A DNA stretch of 9,116 bases from Leptolyngbya sp. SIO4C5 (lineage in GTDB: Bacteria > Cyanobacteriota > Cyanobacteriia > Phormidesmidales > Phormidesmidaceae), in NCBI GenBank assembly GCA_010671965.1, contig JAAHIC010000126.1, positions 1-9,116 of the forward strand, written 5' to 3'. Position 1 is the stretch's first letter, and every line of letters begins with the position of its first letter. A program made the translations under genes and the position numbers. Shown here piece by piece: positions 1 to 7,955 of the stretch. Under the pieces are notes generated by a model that was given only the letters and a program-made list of their open reading frames with translations, did not search any database and was not told where the DNA came from.

Positions 1-606
1 TTCAGTCTCTGGGTTAATCCCCAGGGACTGAGCTAATTCTGGCTGCGGCTGGGGCTGAAATAGCTGCTGATCTACGCCGAGCTGCGGCATCACCTGCATC
101 GGGCCATCGTAGCCGCGCTGCCGCAGAATATCTGCCCCATCCTGATTGCCTACGATCACGCCGTCGGTCTGCCGTAGGGTGTAGCGTTCCAGCAGCGATA
201 CCGGAAACTTCAGCTCATAGGGCAGATTCCACCAGGTAAAAAAGACGTTTTTGGCTTGGAGACCCAGCAGCCTGTTTAAGGTGATCATCTGGGCATAGGC
301 GATCGCCTTAGATCCTTGCTCTACCTGAATAATCTGCGGTTTAAACTGCCGCAGCAGCGTGATTAGCTCTAGGCCAAAGCAGAGTAAACCTTGATTGTTT
401 TCGCTGAAGTTAGAGACAGGCACAATGCGAAAGCGCCCTTCTTGCTGAGGTTGGGATTCAATCAGGCGATTTTGGACGCCGCCCGGTCGCCAGCGGCGCG
501 GCACGACTACGGTCACTTCTACCGTGGGAGAGAGCGCCGCCAGCGCCCTCAATTTTTCGCAGTTGAGATCGACAATATAGGTATGACTGGCAACCAGAAT
601 TCTCAT
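1..606 (-). CDS. GT4-type glycosyltransferase, N-terminal part (cut by window edge)
   Basis: Reading the minus strand from an ATG at 606 gives 202 codons without a stop up to the window edge, so the C-terminal half is missing. The protein opens with MRILVASHTY, a typical first beta-strand of a GT-B glycosyltransferase, followed by a second strand (VEVTVVVPRRW) and the pattern IIQVEQGSKAIAYA around residues 105-120, then a VIVGNQDGADILR segment typical of the end of the acceptor domain. The donor-binding C-terminal domain, with the E(x7)E motif, would lie outside the window. Family knowledge: such enzymes transfer a sugar from a nucleotide-sugar donor to a growing glycan at the cytoplasmic face of the membrane. 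An ATG four codons upstream (618) is also possible; neither has a strong ribosome site, and 606 is preferred because it matches the usual family start. It lies 32 nt after the GT2 stop codon, so co-transcription is likely. Donor and acceptor sugars cannot be told. Confidence 0.85.
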   Translation of the reverse strand, partial: MRILVASHTYIVDLNCEKLRALAALSPTVEVTVVVPRRWRPGGVQNRLIESQPQQEGRFRIVPVSNFSENNQGLLCFGLELITLLRQFKPQIIQVEQGSKAIAYAQMITLNRLLGLQAKNVFFTWWNLPYELKFPVSLLERYTLRQTDGVIVGNQDGADILRQRGYDGPMQVMPQLGVDQQLFQPQPQPELAQSLGINPETE

Positions 607-638
607 AGATTCACGCATAGACTAGCGGCATCACAGGG

Positions 639-1649
639 TCAAACCAGCTCTTTGGGAGCTTGAGGCGGTTGCCCTGTGGGCATGGGATGGGGCTGAGTAT
701 AGACACGCTCTCGGTGGCGGGTCTTTAGTAGCGTGCCCACAGCATCTAGAAATCCTAAGCTGTAAAACCCAAAGCGGCTGATAACTTTGATCGGTGAACC
801 GCTCTTATTGCAGGGAGGATTGCCCAAGACGTGGCAGTCAAATAGCCTAGCAGCTAGGTGAAGCACCTGCAGCGGCGTTAGGTTTTTCAGCGCCATTAAG
901 AAGTGGTTGTGATAAAAAGTGAGCTGGTAGGCTAGCGATCGCGTACTGATGTCATGACAGCCGCCCGTTTCTTCGCCTAAGTGAACCAGATGGGCGTCTG
1001 GAGCATACCAAATTTTATAGCCGGTTCTGCGAATGCGCAGGCAGAAGTCAGACTCCTCCCGTACGGCACTGCCGCGAAAACGCTCATCAAAGCGGAGCTG
1101 ATGGCGCTCAAATAGCACTCGCCGAAACGACATGTTGCAGCCCCGCGCCGTCAGAACCTGCTGCGGTTTAACCGTATGAACTAAGTCAATGTAGTACCAG
1201 GCAATCCCTGGATCCATCGCCTGAGGCGGCAGGTCTTCGATTTGTAAATCGGGACGGGCATCCGCTAGCTTCATCCGATCAAAAACCCGGCCCGCTACCG
1301 CGCCCACGTCAGGTCGAGCGGCGTAAACCTGGGCGTGGGCCTGTAGATAACCCGGCGGCAGTTCTACATCATCGTCAATAAACAGAATGACTTCTCCTGC
1401 AGCCCGCTCTAGGGCATAGTTACGCGCTGCCGGTAAGCTAGCCCATTTAACCTGATAGAGCTGAATCTTACCCGCTGCTGCTAGTTCTGTTAGCAGCGCC
1501 TCTGTCTCCGGTTCGTGGTGGCGCGTCTGGTCAACTACGATCACTTCATAGGCCACATACTGCTGCTGGAGTACGTTGTTAAGCGTGGAGCAGAGAACCG
1601 CTTCTCGCCCGTAAGTCGGCACAATTACAGAAATCAGGGGGCTGGTCAC
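639..1649 (-). CDS. GT2-family glycosyltransferase
   Basis: A 336-residue GT-A fold glycosyltransferase. Visible marks are the N-terminal SVIVPTYGRE strand (residues 7-16), VIVVDQT with Asp40 for nucleotide binding, AARNYAL near residue 75, the metal-binding DDD at 92-94 in LFIDDDVELPPGY, a GCNMSFRR segment (170-177) that normally lines the acceptor site, and REESDFCLR (197-205), which supplies the acidic catalytic-base region. Family role: transfer of a sugar from a UDP- or GDP-sugar during polysaccharide assembly; the substrate is unknown. There is no clear transmembrane segment, so the protein is probably cytoplasmic or peripheral to the membrane. The start is GTG at 1649, supported by AAGGAG eight bases upstream; no ATG fits better. 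It sits 20 nt after the polymerase/ligase gene and 32 nt before the GT4 gene, consistent with one operon. The C-terminal 80 residues after the catalytic domain are not recognisable beyond this family. Confidence 0.92.
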   Translation of the reverse strand: MTSPLISVIVPTYGREAVLCSTLNNVLQQQYVAYEVIVVDQTRHHEPETEALLTELAAAGKIQLYQVKWASLPAARNYALERAAGEVILFIDDDVELPPGYLQAHAQVYAARPDVGAVAGRVFDRMKLADARPDLQIEDLPPQAMDPGIAWYYIDLVHTVKPQQVLTARGCNMSFRRVLFERHQLRFDERFRGSAVREESDFCLRIRRTGYKIWYAPDAHLVHLGEETGGCHDISTRSLAYQLTFYHNHFLMALKNLTPLQVLHLAARLFDCHVLGNPPCNKSGSPIKVISRFGFYSLGFLDAVGTLLKTRHRERVYTQPHPMPTGQPPQAPKELV

Positions 1650-1657
1650 AATGCAAT

Positions 1658-1663
1658 CTCCTT
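1658..1663 (-). promoter_or_regulatory. Ribosome binding site fixing the GTG start at 1649
   Basis: AAGGAG on the minus strand, eight bases before the GTG codon. It lies wholly in the 20-nt gap after the upstream stop codon and decides the non-ATG start of the GT2 gene. Confidence 0.75.
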
Positions 1664-1669
1664 GCCAGA

Positions 1670-3322
1670 TTAAGTAAAGTCCGCCATCTTCTTGGACTTG
1701 AGTTTTTTGGCTGCTTTGCCGCTGCGATTTGGATCCTTGAGACTCTCCTGCAGTCGCTCGCGCTGGTCAATTTCAGGAATTTTGAGGGCAATCCCCGCGG
1801 CTAGCCAGTAGTAAACGTTCACCGGATCTACATCTAGCGGATAGTAGTAAGGAAAATAGCTAATAAATAAGACAAAGACCCACATAGAAGCGGCATAGCC
1901 CCTGAGGTTTTTATCCTTCGTTGAGCGATAGGCTCTAAAGGTGGCAACCGTCAGGACCGTGTAGAGCGCTAGCAGGGCAAACAGGCCCAGCCAGCCAATC
2001 TCAAAGAAAACTTTAGGATGATAGGTTTCAATGAGTTCTACATCACCAAAAATCCGGGCAGCGTTGGTAGCACGCCCGACTCCCCTGCCTAGAATGCCCT
2101 CTTGTTCTTTCATTGCCCACTCAAACTGCTGCTGAATGAACAGATGAGGCGGAGAGGCATTCCAGCGGCTCTGGAAGCTTTCTATTCGTGCCTGCAGGAC
2201 TTCAGGGTTCCGGACTGCCAGAAAAACCAGGATGAAGGCTAGGACAATACCAACCGGCACGAAGCGTTTCAAGTTGGCGACCTGTCCGGTTAAAAACGCC
2301 AGAATCACCACGGTGGTGGGAACCAGCATCAGTGCGATCCGCTGACCTGATAAAACCGCCATGATGAAGACGGCCACCATTGAGACTAGGCCAACGGTGC
2401 GCCAAAGGGGTGAGCGATCGCTAAAGGCCGTCCCAAAGCTGAAGAACGCTGCCGAAATCAGAAACCAGCCCCACTGCCAGGGAGCTACGAAGGTGCCCGG
2501 CAAGCGAATTTGTCCCTGGGAGGGGGTATAGAGTAGCGATCCGCCTACAAAGCAGCGAGCTTCCAAAGAAGCCTTAAATAAATCAGCTCCTGACCCCTGG
2601 GTCCCCACACAGATGCCGGTTTTGAGCATGAAATACTGCACCAGGCCCAAGGAACAGGCCACCAAGATCAAGACGACCTGCAATCGCAAGATGAAGTAGA
2701 GATCTTCCCGGTTGCGCAGCAGATAGTAAATGCAGGGAATGACAAACAAATAGCCAATTAGGGTCTTCAGCCCCAAGATACCGATTAGAATGGCCTGATC
2801 GCCGCCGCTGAACTGCTGGGGCACGTTAACGAACAGCAGCGTCATGGTTGTCAGTACGAGTAACAGCGTCAGCGCTACGCTGAGAGACTTGGGGATGAGA
2901 AAAGGTACGCCTTTGCGCCGACAGAACTGCAGCACCGCGATCGCCGCCGGAATATAAAAAGCATCCTTGGCAAGCTGTAGAATCGAGCTGCCGCCTAGAG
3001 AGTACGTCACCGTTCCTGAAAAGGGGATGTAGGCGACAAAAGCATAGACGGCCAGCCGCGGATAGCGGAAGGAAAGGCTGAGGCACAGGAGGCCAAAGCC
3101 AGCCCCTATGCCGAGTACAGGATCCACAATTAGGCTAATAATCAGCCCGACAAAAGCACAGGCGGCAAAGGCCGCAACCGTATAGGCAATCAGCGCATCG
3201 CGAGCTTTCTTAGCCTGCCGCTGCTGCGCCCGCAGCTCTTTGGCACTGAGCGTAGAGGCTTCAGCGGGGGGAGACGACTTGGCTTTTTTGCGTTTGCGCC
3301 CAGATGCAGGAGAAATCGCCAT
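1670..3322 (-). CDS. O-antigen ligase/polymerase-family (Wzy_C-like) membrane protein
   Basis: A 550-residue polytopic membrane protein. After a basic cytoplasmic leader (KRKKAK motif, residues 10-15, and a Gln/Lys/Ala-rich helix to about 42) I count roughly 12 to 14 hydrophobic segments, at about 43-63, 65-83, 86-104, 146-166, 178-200, 206-232, 281-300, 308-325, 327-346, 352-371, 437-461, 478-495 and 500-515. Two large loops (about 233-280 and 372-436) are probably extracytoplasmic. SGQRIALML (325-333) and the later GRGVGRATN...FFEIGWLGL pattern (412-446) match the Wzy_C domain of O-antigen ligases and polymerases, where an Arg and downstream polar residues act on undecaprenyl-linked glycan. 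It probably polymerises or ligates the glycan made by the two downstream glycosyltransferases. The C-terminus is again Lys-rich (GKAAKKLKSKK). The start is ATG at 3322 with no clear ribosome site; TATATT at 3344-3349 on the minus strand is a weak -10 candidate without a convincing -35. Ligase versus polymerase cannot be decided from sequence. Confidence 0.88.
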   Translation of the reverse strand: MAISPASGRKRKKAKSSPPAEASTLSAKELRAQQRQAKKARDALIAYTVAAFAACAFVGLIISLIVDPVLGIGAGFGLLCLSLSFRYPRLAVYAFVAYIPFSGTVTYSLGGSSILQLAKDAFYIPAAIAVLQFCRRKGVPFLIPKSLSVALTLLLVLTTMTLLFVNVPQQFSGGDQAILIGILGLKTLIGYLFVIPCIYYLLRNREDLYFILRLQVVLILVACSLGLVQYFMLKTGICVGTQGSGADLFKASLEARCFVGGSLLYTPSQGQIRLPGTFVAPWQWGWFLISAAFFSFGTAFSDRSPLWRTVGLVSMVAVFIMAVLSGQRIALMLVPTTVVILAFLTGQVANLKRFVPVGIVLAFILVFLAVRNPEVLQARIESFQSRWNASPPHLFIQQQFEWAMKEQEGILGRGVGRATNAARIFGDVELIETYHPKVFFEIGWLGLFALLALYTVLTVATFRAYRSTKDKNLRGYAASMWVFVLFISYFPYYYPLDVDPVNVYYWLAAGIALKIPEIDQRERLQESLKDPNRSGKAAKKLKSKKMADFT

Positions 3323-3420
3323 ACGCTGCTGACTGTAACTGGAAATATAAACAGATCGCTTCCAGCATACCCAGGGAAAACCGAATTGGCGAACTGACAG
3401 CTTTGACGCCGCGATCGCAG

Positions 3421-4074
3421 CTACTCAACCCAGCGGCGCAGCAGATTGGCAACGCTTTTAGAAAGCAGGTCGAACTCATCACTTTTCCCCTCACGGGCAA
3501 ACAGCGATCGCCGCACCGTATCTAAGTCAAACAGCAGCTCTCGCTTGGCCGGATCGCGCACCAGGCTTTGCACCCAGCCCACTGCCACCAGCCGCGTTCC
3601 CTGTGTCACCGGGTCTACGCGGTGTAGGGTTGAGGCTGGGTAAAAAAGGGCGCTACCAGCGGGCAGCTTATATGACTGCTCATCATCGGCCCCTTCGATC
3701 GCCAGTTCTCCGCCTTCATAGGCCGCTGGCGAACTTAAAAACAGCGTAAAAGAAACGTCCGATCGCCATTGGCCCATCAGGGCATTGTCAGCATGGCGAC
3801 CATAGGACATACCGGCTTCATAGCGGCTAAAAAGCAGGTTGTGAATTCGTTTGGGGCGCACCGCTGCCTGAAAGAGGGGATGGCGATTCAGCGCTGCCCG
3901 AATCTGCTCTTTTAAGTCTTTGGCCTGCTCTGAGCGCACCTGCTGATTGTGTTTCACCTGTTTGGCGTACCATCCGGCGGTCAGCTTACCGTCTACAAAT
4001 TCTGCTTCGACGAGCTGGGTCTGAATCTGCTGTAGTTCGTCAGCGCTGAGAATATCCGGAATCCTAAAAATCAT
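3421..4074 (-). CDS. PKHD-type Fe(II)/2-oxoglutarate hydroxylase, PiuC/YbiX family
   Basis: A 217-residue protein that matches the PiuC/YbiX (PKHD-type) hydroxylase family along its whole length, typically about 225 residues. The jelly-roll iron site is complete: His94-x-Asp96 in YGRHADNA and distal His151 in TLHRVDPV, with Arg161 (QGTRLVAVGW) placed to bind the 2-oxoglutarate carboxylate. YEGGELAIEG (119-128) is the conserved strand before the distal histidine. Family knowledge: these are cytoplasmic oxygenases often found near iron-siderophore uptake genes and commonly iron-regulated; the natural substrate is not established for most members. Here there is no siderophore receptor nearby and I see no Fur-type box in front of it. 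The gene is 98 nt upstream of the polysaccharide operon on the same strand and divergent from the small lipoprotein gene. The start is ATG at 4074 (MIFRIPDILS, the usual family start); the sequence upstream has no strong ribosome site. Confidence 0.92.
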   Translation of the reverse strand: MIFRIPDILSADELQQIQTQLVEAEFVDGKLTAGWYAKQVKHNQQVRSEQAKDLKEQIRAALNRHPLFQAAVRPKRIHNLLFSRYEAGMSYGRHADNALMGQWRSDVSFTLFLSSPAAYEGGELAIEGADDEQSYKLPAGSALFYPASTLHRVDPVTQGTRLVAVGWVQSLVRDPAKRELLFDLDTVRRSLFAREGKSDEFDLLSKSVANLLRRWVE

Positions 4075-4231
4075 GCTGGCTGGGAAGTAAAGCTCAAAAA
4101 CAATTTAAAGCTTAGCCGTCGGAGCCGTTCGCTGCCGCATAAACAGCCACACTGCGATCGCGCCGCTCTCTGTTCAGTTGGACTTGACGGCTGATAGGCA
4201 AACATTTCTAAGATCTGGCTGAGAAAGGGGT

Positions 4232-4244
4232 TAAGTTTAACTTA
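4232..4244. promoter_or_regulatory. Perfect 6-1-6 inverted repeat, candidate operator
   Basis: TAAGTT-T-AACTTA is a perfect 13-base palindrome around a single central base, lying 120 bases before the lipoprotein start and 158 before the hydroxylase start. It is too short-looped to be an RNA hairpin, which favours a protein-binding site. It does not resemble the Fur/Zur 7-1-7 consensus. The regulator is unknown, and chance palindromes of this size in AT-rich DNA are possible. Confidence 0.35.
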
Positions 4245-4245
4245 T

Positions 4246-4260
4246 AAATAGGCAAATAGG
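4246..4260. repeat. Short direct repeat AAATAGG, two copies
   Basis: AAATAGG occurs at 4246-4252 and again at 4254-4260, a period of 8 bases, directly adjoining the inverted repeat at 4232-4244. It may be part of a composite regulator site or simply chance in an AT-rich spacer. Confidence 0.35.
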
Positions 4261-4338
4261 AAAAATTGCCGTATAGTTGATGATTGACAAAACAGTGATG
4301 GTTCCTTTCAGGTTAACGATTGCTGATTGAAACTGGTT

Positions 4339-4344
4339 GAGGAG
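4339..4344 (+). promoter_or_regulatory. Ribosome binding site of the small lipoprotein gene
   Basis: GAGGAG eight bases before the ATG at 4353. This is one of the strongest ribosome sites in the window and supports the view that this very short frame is really translated. Confidence 0.75.
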
Positions 4345-4352
4345 ATAAAACC

Positions 4353-4553
4353 ATGAAATTAAAGCCCATTGGATTATTTTTGGCTCTTGGCTTAACGACA
4401 ACTTTGGCGGCTTGCGGGCCGGCTGAAACCGAGGAAGTTGAGCCGACTGAAGGGGAAGCGACTGAAGAAGTAACCCCGGCAGAAGGCGAAGAAGTCCCAG
4501 CAGAAGAAGTTCCGGCAGAAGGCGGCGAAGGTGGCGAGGGCGGCGAAGGCTAA
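4353..4553 (+). CDS. Small Glu-rich lipoprotein (66 residues)
   Basis: The N-terminus is a classic lipoprotein signal peptide: MKLK, a hydrophobic stretch GLFLALGL, and the lipobox LAAC with Cys21 as the lipidated residue. The mature part of 46 residues uses only seven amino acids (C, G, P, A, E, T, V). It has 17 Glu, no Lys or Arg, no Asp, and no aromatic or large hydrophobic residue, so it should be disordered and strongly negative. It ends in two EVPAE units (47-56) and three GGE units (57-65). The third codon positions vary between repeat units (GGC GGC GAA, GGT GGC GAG), which suggests the pattern is kept at protein level rather than arising from recent slippage. A strong ribosome site precedes it and a hairpin terminator follows, so it is an independent gene. 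Membrane anchoring is predicted from the lipobox; the function is unknown. Spacer, cation-binding or surface-charge roles are only guesses. Confidence 0.85.
   Translation: MKLKPIGLFLALGLTTTLAACGPAETEEVEPTEGEATEEVTPAEGEEVPAEEVPAEGGEGGEGGEG
4491..4550 (+). repeat. In-frame tandem repeats coding EVPAE and GGE units
   Basis: Two imperfect 15-base units (4491-4505 and 4506-4520, differing at two third-codon positions) code EVPAE, followed by three 9-base units (4521-4547) coding GGE and a last Gly codon. The unit lengths are multiples of three, so copy-number change would keep the frame. They form the C-terminal tail of the small lipoprotein. Confidence 0.7.
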
Positions 4554-4594
4554 AGACCGTTGCTAAATGCCATGCATCTGGTGAAATAACGCTG

Positions 4595-4628
4595 AAGCCC
4601 TGCAGTTTGTTAAAGCTGTGGGGCTTTT
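4595..4628 (+). terminator. Intrinsic terminator after the lipoprotein gene
   Basis: The arms 4595-4606 (AAGCCCTGCAGT) and 4615-4626 (GCTGTGGGGCTT) pair over 12 positions, three of them G-U wobbles, around the 8-base loop TTGTTAAA, and the hairpin runs into TTTT at 4625-4628. It starts 41 nt after the lipoprotein stop codon and isolates that gene from the ABC ATPase. Confidence 0.75.
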
Positions 4629-4732
4629 GCTCTATTGGCTGCTTGAATCAAAGCTGCAACCGGGCAACCTTAAGCCGAGGCAGGCATAATTCTGAAGTAA
4701 TACGAACTCATCAGGGCTAGACCAAAAATCTT

Positions 4733-4741
4733 TGTTATACT
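4733..4741 (+). promoter_or_regulatory. Extended -10 promoter of the ABC ATPase gene
   Basis: TGTTATACT contains TATACT (five of six matches to TATAAT) preceded by the TGn extension. No good -35 hexamer lies 16-18 bases upstream, which is compatible with an extended -10 promoter. The predicted start of transcription is near 4748, leaving a leader of about 35 bases to the ATG at 4783, with the Fur/Zur-like box directly downstream. Confidence 0.5.
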
Positions 4742-4754
4742 CTTCCCTAGAGTG

Positions 4755-4769
4755 CGAGAATGATTATCA
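4755..4769. promoter_or_regulatory. Fur/Zur-type operator
   Basis: CGAGAATGATTATCA matches 12 of 14 defined positions of the 7-1-7 Fur-family consensus TGATAATnATTATCA, with a perfect right half. Read against the classical 19-base Fur box it matches 15 of 19. A 13-base near-palindrome, AATGATTATCATT, is centred at 4765. The site sits between the predicted transcription start and the start codon, the usual place for repression. Given the gene it controls, Zur (zinc) is the more likely partner, but Fur (iron) or a Mn/peroxide-sensing paralogue cannot be excluded from the site alone. Confidence 0.7.
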
Positions 4770-4782
4770 TTTTTTAGACAAA

Positions 4783-6693
<1,911 letters not shown>

Positions 6694-6732
6694 CCGCCTC
6701 TATCTTCCTCACTCTCACCTCTCTCAACTCCT

Positions 6733-7863
6733 ATGCAGCCTAAAATTACCGCCCTCCCCCTGATGCAGCTCGCTTCTGGCGATCGCCTGATGCTGCAAAC
6801 CTACCGCTTCATTGGCGATCGCCCTGGCAAGCAGGTTTACATTCAGGCCAATCTGCACGGGGCAGAGCTAGCGGGCAATGCGGTGATTCATGAGCTGATT
6901 CAGTGGCTGAGCCAGCTAGAGGATACGGCCCTACACGGTGAAATTTGCCTAGTGCCTGTGTGCAATCCGATGGGCGTCAATCAGCGGGCACACAACTTTG
7001 CCTCAGGCCGCTACAACCCCTATGACGGGCGCGACTATAACCGTATCTTCTGGGACTATGAGAAAACGGGGGTCGATATTGAGGCGTTTGTCCGATCGCA
7101 CTGGGAAAGCCCAGTTGAGACAATCGTGACGGCTTATCGACAGCAAATCCATAATGCCTTTGCCCAAGAGCTGGCTGCTATTAGTTCTCCGGCGGGCGTG
7201 CCTGTCCATGAGCTATACCGCACCCGACTACAGGCTCTCGCCCTTCAAGCTGACTATATTATTGATCTGCACAGTTCTACCAATGAAGGCCTCGACTATG
7301 TTTACTATTTTCGCGATCGCGATCAGAGTGCCTGCTACTTTGGCCTCGACTTTGGCATTTTGCTAGACGAGTATGATGGGGATGCCTTTGACGAAGCTTT
7401 TATCAAACCTTGGCTGGCGCTAGAAAATGCGTTTGAGCAGCTAGGGCGATCGCTGCGCTGCGATATTGAGGCTTGGACACTGGAGCTAGGGACTGGGATG
7501 CAGCTTAATCCCCAGTCGGTTGAGCGGGGCTTGAAGGGAATTCAAAACTATTTGGTGCGTAAGGGACTTTTGCCAGAAGTACAGGTCAGCCATGTCAGCG
7601 AAACCTGCATGGCCCTAGCCCATCGGAGCCAGGTAACCAAGTACTATGCCACTACCGGCGGCGTGATTGAAAACCGAGTGCGTCCGGGGACTGAGGTACA
7701 GGCTGGAGAACTGCTGTATCAACTCCTCTGCTTCAACAAGCTGCAAGCACTGCCCGTCGTAATGGATACTCAAGCGCAGTCAGCCGGACTGGTCTACGAC
7801 ATTTCAACCAACCGCGCTTTGAGCCAGGGGGAATACGTGCTCTCGACAATTGAGCTAGATTGA
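6733..7863 (+). CDS. Succinylglutamate desuccinylase/aspartoacylase-family zinc hydrolase
   Basis: A 376-residue protein of the AstE/AspA branch of the M14 carboxypeptidase-like fold. The zinc site is visible as His42-x-x-Glu45 (QANLHGAELAG) and His180 (DYIIDLHSS); DYNRIF (101-106) supplies the substrate-binding Asn-Arg pair, and Glu251 (TLELGTG) is the likely general base. A segment of about 60 residues (110-170) separates DYNR from the distal histidine. The C-terminal 75 residues (TGGVIENRVRPGTEVQAGELLY) look like the small beta-domain found in this family. Members remove acyl groups from N-acyl amino acids or related amides; the substrate here is unknown, and no arginine-succinyltransferase pathway genes are near, so a true AstE role is unlikely. 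The protein is probably cytoplasmic, with no signal peptide seen. The start is ATG at 6733; no ribosome site is possible in the preceding 36 bases, which contain no G. It is divergent from the dehydrogenase. Confidence 0.85.
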   Translation: MQPKITALPLMQLASGDRLMLQTYRFIGDRPGKQVYIQANLHGAELAGNAVIHELIQWLSQLEDTALHGEICLVPVCNPMGVNQRAHNFASGRYNPYDGRDYNRIFWDYEKTGVDIEAFVRSHWESPVETIVTAYRQQIHNAFAQELAAISSPAGVPVHELYRTRLQALALQADYIIDLHSSTNEGLDYVYYFRDRDQSACYFGLDFGILLDEYDGDAFDEAFIKPWLALENAFEQLGRSLRCDIEAWTLELGTGMQLNPQSVERGLKGIQNYLVRKGLLPEVQVSHVSETCMALAHRSQVTKYYATTGGVIENRVRPGTEVQAGELLYQLLCFNKLQALPVVMDTQAQSAGLVYDISTNRALSQGEYVLSTIELD

Positions 7864-7902
7864 GTCGCCACCCAAGAGATTTAGGTCAGTTAGGGGATTG
7901 CT

Positions 7903-7945
7903 GCTTGAAAGATCAAGCTGCAGGGCCAGCAAGCTGCTCGCCCTG
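7903..7945. terminator. Two tandem hairpins between convergent genes, probable bidirectional terminator
   Basis: The first hairpin pairs GCTTGA (7903-7908) with TCAAGC (7913-7918) around AAGA. The second pairs CAGGGC (7921-7926) with GCCCTG (7940-7945), then a C-C mismatch, then AGCA (7928-7931) with TGCT (7935-7938) around a 3-base loop. Both are symmetric and so would form in transcripts from either side. Neither is followed by a long T-run, so termination is inferred mainly from position between two converging genes. Confidence 0.45.
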
Positions 7946-7955
7946 ATGCCTCTGA

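Larger units (their letters stand above)
4075..4352. promoter_or_regulatory. Divergent intergenic region with candidate operator sites
   Basis: This 278-nt spacer separates the hydroxylase (leftward) from the lipoprotein gene (rightward), so it must hold both promoters. It contains an HIP1 octamer (4154-4161), an AT-rich part from about 4231, a perfect inverted repeat (4232-4244), a short tandem direct repeat (4246-4260), and possible rightward promoter pieces: TATAGT at 4272-4277 and TTGACA at 4284-4289. TTGACA has no good -10 at 16-18 nt, so the rightward start point cannot be fixed. I see no open reading frame of note or RNA gene in it. Confidence 0.5.

Noticed and set aside
391..663. Plus-strand frame of 90 codons opposite the GT4 gene
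   Set aside because: It lies across the GT4 reading frame and the end of the GT2 gene, has an Arg/His-rich composition typical of an antisense shadow, and shows no domain.
1579..1791. Minus-strand frame of 70 codons bridging the GT2 and ligase genes
   Set aside because: It overlaps two well-supported genes in another frame and resembles no protein.
4284..4320. TTGACA at 4284-4289 as the -35 of a standard promoter for the lipoprotein gene
   Set aside because: The -35 hexamer is perfect, but the only -10-like sequence (TAACGA at 4314) is 24 bases away, too far for a sigma-70 type promoter, so it is noted but not called.
4491..4550. Possible simple-sequence artefact rather than coding repeat
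   Set aside because: The units stay in frame, vary at synonymous positions and follow a good signal peptide, which favours a real protein tail.
4732..4782. TTG-initiated 17-residue extension of the ABC ATPase
   Set aside because: It would translate the promoter's downstream part and the Fur/Zur-like operator, has no ribosome site, and is absent from the family; the ATG at 4783 gives the expected N-terminus.
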